This document shows, one piece after another, positions 1-7,356 of a DNA stretch of 64,000 nucleotides. Origin of the DNA: ZAX-1 sp046533095. GTDB lineage: Bacteria > Bacillota > Clostridia > Lachnospirales > Lachnospiraceae. The position numbers were made by a program, and so were the translations under genes. Under the pieces are notes generated by a model, which was given only the letters and a program-made list of their open reading frames with translations, was not told the origin of the DNA and did not search any database. Numbering within the stretch: position 1 is the stretch's first letter; every line of letters begins with the position of its first letter. The stretch spans positions 43,875-107,874 of the forward strand of contig JAJQRA010000001.1 of NCBI GenBank assembly GCA_046533095.1, in the 5' to 3' direction.

Positions 1-400
1 GCATCATTCCTTTTGACAGTTCATTTCCAAGTTTCTCCTGTTTATCATCTAGTTCAAACCGCTGTAGCAGCGTGTAGATTTCTTCCTCTGTAATATCAGA
101 ATGATAGCCGCGCCTTACATACTCCATATGTTCACGTACAGTAAGTGCGTCAAACATGGCCGGCATTTCCGGCACATAGGCAAACACCTTTTTTGCCTCA
201 ATGCTTCGCCCCTGTATGTTCATGATGCCCACACCCCCAGCATAGCGTAGGAGTCCTGCAATACTTTTAATAATAGTCGATTTTCCCGCTCCATTTGGCC
301 CTAGCAAAATTCCGATCTTCCCCGCAGGGACAACAAAGCTTACCTGGTCTACCGCTAGGGTTTTTCCATATTTTTTTGTCAAGTTTTGAATTTCTAGCAT
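1..400 (-). CDS. ABC transporter ATP-binding protein (5' part only)
   Basis: The N-terminal 133 codons of an ABC ATPase are read leftwards from the ATG at 398-400 and run off the left edge. The sequence shows the opening MLEIQNLTKKYG, the Walker A motif GPNGAGKST near residue 39 and a Q-loop-like region around VFAYVPEMPAMFDALTV. The signature and Walker B motifs would lie outside the window. The family energises import or export across the cytoplasmic membrane. The FDALTVREHMEYVRRGY stretch is typical of the CcmA/NatA-like exporter ATPases that pair with an ABC-2 permease, but the substrate cannot be told from this fragment. The ribosome site lies in the AAGGAG-like sequence just upstream (about 405-415). 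Confidence 0.9.
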   Translation of the reverse strand, partial: MLEIQNLTKKYGKTLAVDQVSFVVPAGKIGILLGPNGAGKSTIIKSIAGLLRYAGGVGIMNIQGRSIEAKKVFAYVPEMPAMFDALTVREHMEYVRRGYHSDITEEEIYTLLQRFELDDKQEKLGNELSKGMM

Positions 401-470
401 ACAATCTTACTCCTTTTTTGCACAATCTTTTTACGTATATTAAATGTATGGGAATACATTTTTTGTACAA

Positions 471-503
471 ACGTTGCTTTCACAGCTAGCTGTGAACCGT
501 AAC
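471..503. repeat. Dispersed palindromic element, copy 1
   Basis: A perfect 18-bp palindrome, TTCACAGCTAGCTGTGAA, lies at about 479-496. It is flanked by acgttgct on the left and ccgtaac on the right. A near-identical element with the same flanks and a 3-bp loop recurs at about 5058-5089. Both copies are intergenic, which suggests a REP-like dispersed repeat rather than a gene-specific operator. Confidence 0.6.
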
Positions 504-505
504 AT

Positions 506-1174
506 TTATCTATTTTTCTCGCTAATTTCACCCTTGCTTTTATAGATAGAATGTGCACAAACAACACCCCGCACCATAGACAATGGGTAGATATTGCTTT
601 GCTTTCCAATTACAGTGCCCGGATTTAATACACTGTTGCAGCCTACTTCTACTTCATCCCCAAGCATTGCACCAAATTTTTTTAATCCGGTTTCGATAGT
701 TGTATCTTCCCCCTTTACGACAACAAGGGTTTTATCCGATTTTACATTTGAGGTGATGGAACCTGCACCCATATGTGCTTTATACCCTAAGATGGAATCT
801 CCCACATAGTTATAATGGGGAACCTGCACGTTGTTAAATAGGATTACATTCTTTAATTCGGTCGAATTTCCTACGACCGCCCTTTTTCCTACAATCGCAT
901 TTCCTCTGATAAATGCGCCGTGGCGGATTTGTGCCTCCTCGTCAATAATACATGGTCCGGTAATCAATGCCGTAGGTGCAATTTTAGCACTTTTCGCAAT
1001 CCAGATATCATCACCTCTCTGCTCATATAATTTGGGATCTAATTTTGCGCCAAGATTGAGAATAAAAGAATGGATGGCCACAAGCGCCTCCCATGGATAG
1101 GTGATCCCTTTAAAGATGTCTTTTGCGATTGTTTCCTCTAAAGTATAAAGGTTGCTTATCATGCATTGCTTCAT
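506..1174 (-). CDS. Left-handed beta-helix (hexapeptide repeat) acyltransferase-like protein
   Basis: 222 residues. From about residue 55 the protein shows degenerate hexapeptide repeats (IWIAKSAKIAPTALITGP, then turns with IVGKRAVVGNS and VGCNSVLNPGTVIG), the signature of the left-handed parallel beta-helix fold of GlmU C-terminal domains and related acetyltransferases. The N-terminal 50 residues are helical and not of the GlmU nucleotidyltransferase type, so this is a stand-alone sugar or nucleotide-sugar acyltransferase-like protein of unknown substrate. The ATG follows AAAGGAACGG with suitable spacing. It sits downstream of topB on the same strand, 51 bp away, and may be co-transcribed. 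Confidence 0.75.
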   Translation of the reverse strand: MKQCMISNLYTLEETIAKDIFKGITYPWEALVAIHSFILNLGAKLDPKLYEQRGDDIWIAKSAKIAPTALITGPCIIDEEAQIRHGAFIRGNAIVGKRAVVGNSTELKNVILFNNVQVPHYNYVGDSILGYKAHMGAGSITSNVKSDKTLVVVKGEDTTIETGLKKFGAMLGDEVEVGCNSVLNPGTVIGKQSNIYPLSMVRGVVCAHSIYKSKGEISEKNR

Positions 1175-1204
1175 TTTGTTACCGTTCCTTTCGCTTCGCT
1201 TAAG

Positions 1205-1218
1205 GTACCTTAAGGTAC
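1205..1218. repeat. 14-bp perfect palindrome between topB and the acyltransferase gene
   Basis: GTACCTTAAGGTAC is self-complementary and sits in the 51-bp gap between two co-oriented genes. It could be a short processing hairpin or a protein-binding site. Nothing else supports a function. Confidence 0.35.
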
Positions 1219-1225
1219 AAATTCC

Positions 1226-3361
1226 TCATTTTTTCTTATAGTTTATTGCGGCGGCTTTAAAATAATTTTGTAGTACATATTGGTTATTTAGCTTTACTAC
1301 GCCACTTGTCCTTGATTTTATGAAATGTTCCAATTTTACCATATACTCTCTTGTTGATATCGTCCCTTCTGCCACATATGTTAACCCCTTTTCCCAACTT
1401 GCTGTTAATTCTGGATTTAACAACGACTTAATCGACTCATTTACTACATCATATATTATTTCTCCCAAAAGCGTTGGGATTATCGTCTGCGTTTTTTTGT
1501 TTAAGGCAAGGTAATTGTTGTTTACAAGTTTCTTTAAGATTTCCGCCCTTGTTGCACTTGTCCCGATGCCACTTCCCTTTATTTGTGCCCGCAGTTCCTC
1601 GTCTTCGATCAGCTGGCCGGCATTTTCCATTGCAAGTATGATCGATCCCGAATGATATCGCTTTGGTGGCGAGGTTTCACCTTCTTTTATCGTGAGTGCC
1701 TTGATCTGCAGTTCCATCCCTTTTTTTAGTTTGGACAGTTGCATGGCAAATGCTTGATCATATAGATTCCCTGTATCTTCCGGTTCTTTTTTTATTATCG
1801 TAGATTCTGCCGCTTCCGGCTCCTTCTTCTTTTCCATAGATTTTGTCCCTTCCGGTTCCTTCTTTGTTAAAAAAGAATAGGTTGTAAGTTTTAAATAGCC
1901 GGGGGATATGAGTGTTTTAAAACTGGAAAAGAACATTTCTTCTTGTATTTTGGTTGTAAGTCCAATTTTTTGATAAACTGCCGGAGGATAAAAAATACTT
2001 AAGAAACGGCGTACAATTGCTTCATATATGTAGCTTGCATGGGATGATAGCCCTTTCCTTGCGCCCATCCCCTGCCCAGTGGGTATGATAGCGTAATGAT
2101 CCGTTATTTGTTTGTCGTTGACATAACGGGTTTTTGCGATGTCCTTATAAGAGCCGGTCGATAATATTTCCTCTGCATAGCTAGAGACCATTGGAATATT
2201 TAACAGTCCGCCGATATTTTTTTCGATCTCCTTTGCTACGGCAGTTGATAAAACCCTTGCGTCCGTCCTTGGATAGGTGACCAGCTTTTTTTCGTATAGT
2301 TCCTGTACGATTCGCAATGTTTCATCAGGGCTCATTTTAAAAAGTTTCGAACAGTCATTTTGTAGTTCTGCAAGATTGTATAAAAGCGGTGGATTTTTGT
2401 TTTCTTTCTTTTTCTCCACTGCCACTATGGTCGCCTTGATCGGGGTTGGGTTCGAAAGCAGGTCTACCAGGGCTTTCGCATCTTTTTCTTTTAAAAATCC
2501 ATTTTCTTTATAAAGCTTCGGGGATTCAAAATAAGCCGAACCTTTCAGCGCTCGCCATTCTCCCTCTATTTCCTGGCTATTTTCCCTCTTTTGGCTATCC
2601 ACATTCTTCTGGTTGTCCATGGCGGCCTGCCCGTCCATATTTTTTTGGCTATCCATGCAGATTGTACTTAGTACCCGGTAAAACGGCGTTTTTACAAATC
2701 CCCTGATTTCCCGTTCGCGCCTTACGACCATGCCAAGAACACAGGTCATGACACGCCCAACGCTTACGACCGTATATTTTGTTTTCATAAAATTTGATAT
2801 AGCTTGTCCATATTTTAACGTAAGTAGGCGAGAAAAATTAATCCCCATTAAATAATCCTCTTTTGCACGTAGATAGGCAGACTCAGACAAGTTGTCATAT
2901 TCTGATAAATCCTTTGCCTGGGCAATTCCCCTAAGGATTTCTTCTTCTGTTTGGGAATCGATCCATACACGCCTGCGCTGTTTTCCTATGACGTTGGCCA
3001 TTTGTTCTACCAGACGGTAGATGTACTCTCCCTCACGCCCAGAGTCTGTACAGACATAGATGGTATCAATATCCGGCCTGTTCAGCAGATTCGAAACTAT
3101 TTTGTACTGTTTCCCCACACTCGGTATAATTTCATACTTGAATTCTTCCGGCAAAAAAGGCAAGGTGGACAGGCTCCATCTTTTATATTTTAAGTCATAG
3201 GCCTCTGGATAGCTCATCGTAACCAGATGGCCAACACACCATGTTACCACTGCCTCCTTCGATTCTAAATAGCCGTCACAACGTGTCATATTAAATTTTA
3301 ATGCTTTTGCGAATTCCCGTGCCACACTTGGTTTTTCCGCAATATATAAAGCTTTCGCCAT
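1226..3361 (-). CDS. topB: DNA topoisomerase III (type IA)
   Basis: 711 residues. The N-terminal Toprim domain starts LYIAEKPSVAREFAKAL, with acidic metal-binding residues in CTDSGREGEYIYR near residues 104-116. The catalytic tyrosine is Tyr363 in LVTYPRTDARVL. The C-terminal core contains GSGIGTSATRAEILKKL. The enzyme relaxes and decatenates DNA by single-strand passage in the cytoplasm. There is no C-terminal zinc-finger extension. Two low-complexity inserts are odd: residues about 236-265 repeat a MDSQKN-like hexapeptide, and residues 500-532 carry KKEPE three times with a 12-residue period. The upstream ATPase gene ends 9 bp before this start, suggesting one transcript. The start ATG follows a GAGGGC ribosome site. 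Confidence 0.93.
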   Translation of the reverse strand: MAKALYIAEKPSVAREFAKALKFNMTRCDGYLESKEAVVTWCVGHLVTMSYPEAYDLKYKRWSLSTLPFLPEEFKYEIIPSVGKQYKIVSNLLNRPDIDTIYVCTDSGREGEYIYRLVEQMANVIGKQRRRVWIDSQTEEEILRGIAQAKDLSEYDNLSESAYLRAKEDYLMGINFSRLLTLKYGQAISNFMKTKYTVVSVGRVMTCVLGMVVRREREIRGFVKTPFYRVLSTICMDSQKNMDGQAAMDNQKNVDSQKRENSQEIEGEWRALKGSAYFESPKLYKENGFLKEKDAKALVDLLSNPTPIKATIVAVEKKKENKNPPLLYNLAELQNDCSKLFKMSPDETLRIVQELYEKKLVTYPRTDARVLSTAVAKEIEKNIGGLLNIPMVSSYAEEILSTGSYKDIAKTRYVNDKQITDHYAIIPTGQGMGARKGLSSHASYIYEAIVRRFLSIFYPPAVYQKIGLTTKIQEEMFFSSFKTLISPGYLKLTTYSFLTKKEPEGTKSMEKKKEPEAAESTIIKKEPEDTGNLYDQAFAMQLSKLKKGMELQIKALTIKEGETSPPKRYHSGSIILAMENAGQLIEDEELRAQIKGSGIGTSATRAEILKKLVNNNYLALNKKTQTIIPTLLGEIIYDVVNESIKSLLNPELTASWEKGLTYVAEGTISTREYMVKLEHFIKSRTSGVVKLNNQYVLQNYFKAAAINYKKK

Positions 3362-3370
3362 GCTTGCCCT

Positions 3371-4732
3371 CTACATTCTATTCATGTCAATTAGTACGAT
3401 TTTATCATCTGTTTTCGACAATTCGATTAGTTTTTCATCAAATGCCTTTGCAGAAAAAAAGTAGTAGTAATTTGCTTTTATTTTTGCTTTTCCCATGCTT
3501 TTCAACAGTTTTTCATACATTTCATATGCCATCCGATCTTCGGACCAGTTACACAATGCTACGATATTTTCCCGCACGGAGTTTTGGGCAACAATATCAA
3601 TACTACCCTGTTTTCCTATCCAGGTAGCTGTCTTGTGTATCTTTATCGGCAAGCGGTTTACCAAGCTCCTTAGCTCTAAGTATTCCACACATACTTGCCT
3701 AAAATAGCGGTTTAAATAATCTTCCAATTCTTTTTCAATATACCGTGTATAGAATTCCTCTGGCTTTTGCATATGCAAATCAGACAGATGTGGGAAAATA
3801 AATTTAAACCAAAAATTAATATACGTATTTTTTATCTGATATAAACCTTTCTGCGTATTCTCCCATCCACCTGTTTCCAGTGAATATACTTTTTCAACCA
3901 CTTCAAATTCCATGAGGTTTTTTAAATATACGCTAATTTTCGCCCTTGAATATCCCGTGTATTGGAAGAGATCGTTTAGTTTCCTTTTTCCAGAAGCAAT
4001 TGCCGTAAGAATGGTATTGTATACGGTAAGCTCCCTTAGCTCATCTTTTATAAAACGTTGCGCCTCTTCGTATAAAAAACCTTCTTCTGATAAAATGTGC
4101 CGGCATATATTAGAACGAACGTCCTTCATGCTGTCCCAACGCTTCATATAACCTGGAATTCCTCCAATGATGCCATAGGTTCGTACGCATTCGCTGACCG
4201 TATATTCTTGAAAGGACTGAACCATATCAACGAATTTAAGCTCTTTGACTTTATATACATCATTGAGTTTCTTCGCCGCCGTCCCTAGGGTTTGTACCAT
4301 ATCCTGTTCTACCCATGCAATGGAGGAACTGCAAAATAGGATGAATACCGGACCCGGATACAATTTACGGCTCTTTAATTTCAAAATAGCTGACATAAAA
4401 CCGGGGTCGTTCTTTACCATCCTTTGAAATTCATCAATCACCAATACCAGTTTGCTTGCATTCCCACTACGTATACGGTTAAAAAATGTTTCGTATGTAT
4501 AATCCAAAATTGATATATTATAGTTTGCTTCAATTTCCTTCCCAAACATTGTCCTCTGTTCGGTTTCTGAAACCTGCCGTGCATGAAAATAGAAAAATTT
4601 CTTATCTTGGCAAAAGGTCTTTACCAACTCTTCTATTCCGATATTTTTTCTTCCATATAGCACAAGCAGCTGATTGCCTTCCTGCTTGTAAGCCTGCTCT
4701 AAGTAGTTCAATTCATTTTTTCTTGTCGCCAT
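3371..4732 (-). CDS. ATPase_2/DUF234-type ATP-binding protein with degenerate Walker A
   Basis: 453 residues with the architecture of bacterial and archaeal ATPases that carry a C-terminal DUF234 nuclease-like domain. Residues 1-230 form the AAA-like module, with Walker B LVLVIDEFQRM. A winged-helix segment follows around 240-300 (LNDLFQYTGYSRAKISVYL). The C-terminal third has IGKQGSIDIVAQN, matching the DUF234 nuclease-like core. The expected P-loop GRRxxGKT reads GRKNIGIEE, so the canonical lysine and threonine are missing and ATP hydrolysis is doubtful. The cellular role of the family is not settled. It is transcribed just upstream of topB with a 9-bp gap. The start follows GGGAGAGCAA. Confidence 0.8.
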   Translation of the reverse strand: MATRKNELNYLEQAYKQEGNQLLVLYGRKNIGIEELVKTFCQDKKFFYFHARQVSETEQRTMFGKEIEANYNISILDYTYETFFNRIRSGNASKLVLVIDEFQRMVKNDPGFMSAILKLKSRKLYPGPVFILFCSSSIAWVEQDMVQTLGTAAKKLNDVYKVKELKFVDMVQSFQEYTVSECVRTYGIIGGIPGYMKRWDSMKDVRSNICRHILSEEGFLYEEAQRFIKDELRELTVYNTILTAIASGKRKLNDLFQYTGYSRAKISVYLKNLMEFEVVEKVYSLETGGWENTQKGLYQIKNTYINFWFKFIFPHLSDLHMQKPEEFYTRYIEKELEDYLNRYFRQVCVEYLELRSLVNRLPIKIHKTATWIGKQGSIDIVAQNSVRENIVALCNWSEDRMAYEMYEKLLKSMGKAKIKANYYYFFSAKAFDEKLIELSKTDDKIVLIDMNRM

Positions 4733-5057
4733 TTGCTCTCCCCATTTCTGTAAACTGATCGCTGTTTTTGTTCCTACGATTGCGATTGCGACTATCTCCT
4801 TCGTTCATCTAGCCTATCTCTTTATCCGAAATCGCCTATCATCTTATCCTACTATTTTAAAATGTGCGGTATTTGAAAATTATATCACATTTTAACTTTT
4901 TGGTCTATAAAAAAATGAAAGAAAATAGGAATAAAGAATACTGCTTGTTATGATTCACAGTTCATTACCACGAAATTGCTTTTGTGCGTCTTTTGCATAA
5001 AAGTGCAAGGGTTTGATATGCCAAATCGCACGTTCTTTGTATAGTTTGTGTAGATAA

Positions 5058-5089
5058 ACGTTACTTTCACAGATGCTGTGAATCGTAAC
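5058..5089. repeat. Dispersed palindromic element, copy 2
   Basis: TTCACAG-ATG-CTGTGAA at about 5066-5082, flanked by acgttact and tcgtaac. Flanks and arms match the element at 471-503, so these are two copies of one dispersed unit. Confidence 0.6.
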
Positions 5090-5094
5090 TCCTG

Positions 5095-5187
5095 CTTGCA
5101 GGATTCTCCGCCTGCGGCGGTTGCGTCTACCAAATTGCCAAATATACATTAGTCCTTGCTGGATTCTCCGCCTGCGGCGGTTGCGTC
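5095..5187. repeat. Tandem duplication, period 60 bp, GC-rich
   Basis: The 27-bp block GGATTCTCCGCCTGCGGCGG plus ttgcgtc occurs at 5101-5127 and again at 5161-5187 without a mismatch. Each block contains the near-palindrome CCGCCTGCGGCGG, much richer in GC than its surroundings. Confidence 0.85.
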
Positions 5188-5231
5188 AGCAACAATTTCC
5201 TTATACGTCGCAATGCGATCCTCCCGAAGGG

Positions 5232-5270
5232 TTTTTGTATGATAGGAGCACTTTCCTATTCATACAAAAA
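5232..5270 (-). terminator. Long hairpin downstream of the HEPN remnant
   Basis: An inverted repeat with arms at about 5232-5247 and 5254-5270 (tttttgtatga..agga against tcct..tcatacaaaaa) lies 40 bp after the stop of the HEPN remnant. A small CCCTTCGGG hairpin follows on the minus strand. The stem is long, but no clean T-run follows it, so its role as a terminator is only likely. Confidence 0.5.
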
Positions 5271-5309
5271 AAGAGCATGCCCTTCCAAGCTCTCGTCTTT
5301 TGTTTGATG

Positions 5310-5575
5310 TTAAACCTCTTCACTTAATGTAACAAAAACCCTCTCGGAATCTGTCGTGGATTCCCCCATACGCTTACGAAACCTATTTACTTCCTCCAAT
5401 GCATTGTACATAATATTCAAACACTTTTCACACTGCACAGCAGTTACCACCATAAAATTTTCTCCCGGATATTGTGCTTCAAAATAAAAATCTTTTAAAT
5501 ATCCCAGCTCCAATTCGTCTAGCCTTAGAAGCTCTTCTGCTCCATTTGCCCGATTGATAGCAGAAAGTATTTTTT
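5310..5575 (-). pseudogene. HEPN domain protein, N-terminally deleted remnant
   Basis: An open frame without a proper start codon encodes ILSAINRANGAEELLRLDEL, then ELGYLKDFYFEAQYPGE and a helical tail ending VTLSEEV. This is the C-terminal half of a HEPN-domain protein, the usual partner of MNT-type nucleotidyltransferases. The frame opens at a TAA near 5575, exactly where the nucleotidyltransferase fragment ends. The first part of the HEPN domain, including the region that normally carries the RX4-6H motif, is therefore absent, apparently by a deletion. The only in-frame start nearby is an internal TTG at 5513. Confidence 0.7.
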
Positions 5576-5889
5576 AAAATTATGGGTCTTCTTATATTTT
5601 TTGCAAACAGATCTTGGCTATTTTCAAAATATGCAGGCGTGAGAAAAACGATATCCGCACCAAGTTCTTCTGCCCTCATCCTCAAATCGCCTGCCAGTTC
5701 ACTTGGTGGTTTTTTATCTGCAATAATGCAAATATCAATATCGCTGGTCGTTTTATAGTCGCCTCTTGCATAGCTTCCAAAATACATCTATCTCATCAAA
5801 AGCAATTCCATAGGAAAAGATAAGGTGCAATACCTCATCTTCTCTTTTCTTATATGCCTGTGCAACATGTTGTAATACCAAGCAACAAC
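5570..5889 (-). pseudogene. MNT-type nucleotidyltransferase, frameshifted
   Basis: The core motif FGSYARGDYKTTSDIDICI (GSxxRG...SDIDI) of minimal nucleotidyltransferases is clear, followed by helices up to PIILKN. The only ATG in that frame (5785-5787) cuts into the domain. The missing N-terminal helix is found one frame away (LQHVAQAYKKREDEVLHLIF, then GIAFDEIDVF). The frames meet at the four-base A run at 5779-5782, so a one-base slip has broken the gene. The remnant reads on into about 30 unrelated residues. With the adjacent HEPN remnant it was an MNT-HEPN pair, known in other genomes as an antitoxin/toxin module. Confidence 0.72.
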
Positions 5890-6029
5890 CCTCCTCGCAT
5901 GGAACGTCCAGCCTATAGCCACCAGATTATTATACGATGTTTATAACAGTCCTCCTCGCATGAACCCGTCCAGCCTATAGTCACCAGATTATTATACGAT
6001 GTTTATAACAGTCCTCCTCGCATGGAACA
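5890..6029. repeat. Tandem repeat, period 61-62 bp, 2.3 copies
   Basis: Copies start at 5890, 5951 and 6013 with cctcctcgcat, and each full unit ends ttataacagt. Copies 1 and 2 differ at only a few positions. Each unit carries cgTATAATaatctg on the minus strand, so a -10-like element may be duplicated upstream of the broken nucleotidyltransferase. Confidence 0.9.
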
Positions 6030-6073
6030 GTCGCATGAAACGTGGCTCCCGTGTTTTTCCTTTCGGTTTCGCA

Positions 6074-7156
6074 CTATTTCGGCTGTATATACCCTTGTGC
6101 TTTTAATAGTTCCGCACACAGCACTGCCCCTCCGGCGGCTCCACGTACCGTATTATGTGAAAGCCCTACAAATTTAAAGTCATAAACCGTGTCTTGCCTA
6201 AGGCGGCCCACGGTAATGCCCATCCCATTTTCAAAATCCACATCCTGTACCACTTGTGGACGGTTATCTTCTGTTACATACTGTATAAACTGTTTCGGGG
6301 CACTTGGCAACTTTAATTCTTGTGGTACTCCACAAAAAGACTCTAGTTTTTCGATAAGCTGTGCCTTTGTCGGTTTTTTCTTAAATTTCACAAATACAGC
6401 CGCTGTATGCCCATTTAAAACAGGGACTCTTATGCATTGGCAAGTTATAACCGGCAATTGTGCAGGGGCAATCACGCCATCTTTGATTTCACCCCATAGC
6501 TTTAACGGTTCTTGTTCGCTTTTTTCTTCTTCACCTCCAATATAGGGGATAATGTTCCCTTCCATTTCAGGCCAGTCCGCAAACGTCTTTCCAGCACCGG
6601 AAATTGCTTGATAGGTTGTTGCTACAACTTCATATGGTTCAAATTCTTTCCATGCCGTTAAAACCGGAGCGTAGCTTTGAATCGAACAGTTTGGTTTTAC
6701 GGCTACAAATCCACGCGTTGTGCCAAGTCTTTTTTTCTGAAACTCTATGACTTTCATGTGCTGTGGATTGATTTCGGGCACCACCATTGGAACATCCGGT
6801 GTCCACCTGTGGGCACTATTGTTCGATACAACCGGTGTTTCCGCTTTTGCGTATGCGGTTTCGATCGCTTTAATTTCATCTTTCGTCATATCAACCGCAC
6901 TAAATACGAAGTCTACATTGGCGACAACTTTTTCAACTTCATTCACATTCATAACTTGTATGTCTTTTACTGCCTGTGGCATAGGTGTTTGCATTTTCCA
7001 CCGGTCTCCCACTGCCTGTTCATATGTTTTCCCCGCCGAGCGGGGGCTTGCTGCAATTGCTGTTACTTCAAACCAAGGATGATCCTCTAAAAGGGAAATA
7101 AACCGTTGCCCCACCATACCAGTTCCACCTAAGATTCCTACTTTTAATTTATTCAT
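6074..7156 (-). CDS. asd: Aspartate-semialdehyde dehydrogenase
   Basis: 360 residues. The enzyme reduces aspartyl phosphate to aspartate semialdehyde with NADPH, the branch-point step to lysine, threonine, methionine and diaminopimelate, in the cytoplasm. The Rossmann opening is VGILGGTGMVGQRF. The catalytic cysteine is Cys157 in VKPNCSIQ. SGAGKTFADWPEMEGN and the C-terminal GLSHNTVRGAAGGAVL are as in the archaeal/fungal-like class of the enzyme. Length is normal for that class. The start ATG follows AGAGGAGG. No operon partner is evident: upstream is a 200-bp gap containing a palindrome, downstream a 45-bp spacer and the tandem repeat. Confidence 0.95.
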   Translation of the reverse strand: MNKLKVGILGGTGMVGQRFISLLEDHPWFEVTAIAASPRSAGKTYEQAVGDRWKMQTPMPQAVKDIQVMNVNEVEKVVANVDFVFSAVDMTKDEIKAIETAYAKAETPVVSNNSAHRWTPDVPMVVPEINPQHMKVIEFQKKRLGTTRGFVAVKPNCSIQSYAPVLTAWKEFEPYEVVATTYQAISGAGKTFADWPEMEGNIIPYIGGEEEKSEQEPLKLWGEIKDGVIAPAQLPVITCQCIRVPVLNGHTAAVFVKFKKKPTKAQLIEKLESFCGVPQELKLPSAPKQFIQYVTEDNRPQVVQDVDFENGMGITVGRLRQDTVYDFKFVGLSHNTVRGAAGGAVLCAELLKAQGYIQPK

Positions 7157-7225
7157 AATCCTCCTCTTTGCTTGCCTCTCTTAAATTCAACGAAGCACTT
7201 TTTCGTTTTTCCTCATATTTTTTCC

Positions 7226-7242
7226 TAAGGAACTGTTCCTTA
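7226..7242. repeat. Dispersed palindrome TAAGGAACWGTTCCTTA, copy 1
   Basis: The 17-bp near-perfect palindrome lies about 70 bp upstream of the asd start. Its exact reverse complement occurs at 45896-45912, between the cobalamin riboswitch terminator and btuF. Both are intergenic in 5' regions. It could be a shared operator or a dispersed repeat. Confidence 0.5.
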
Positions 7243-7356
7243 ACTACCGTTTTCAACCGTAATCCTATTTGGAAGCTAGTTTCCTTATTGTCCGCTGTAA
7301 GCAAACATTTGTCTTTGCAGGGAATATAATAATACAATTTTCACAAAAAAGCAAGC

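Larger units (their letters stand above)
4733..5309. other. Repeat-rich intergenic region without a gene
   Basis: 577 bp between two minus-strand loci. It holds copy 2 of the dispersed palindrome (about 5066-5082), a duplicated GC-rich 27-bp block (5101 and 5161), and a long hairpin at 5232-5270. The short reading frames here show no homology I recognise and no credible ribosome sites. Confidence 0.7.

Noticed and set aside
7149..7337. 62-codon minus-strand frame upstream of asd
   Set aside because: It spans the palindrome and overlaps the asd start; no ribosome site and low-complexity peptide.
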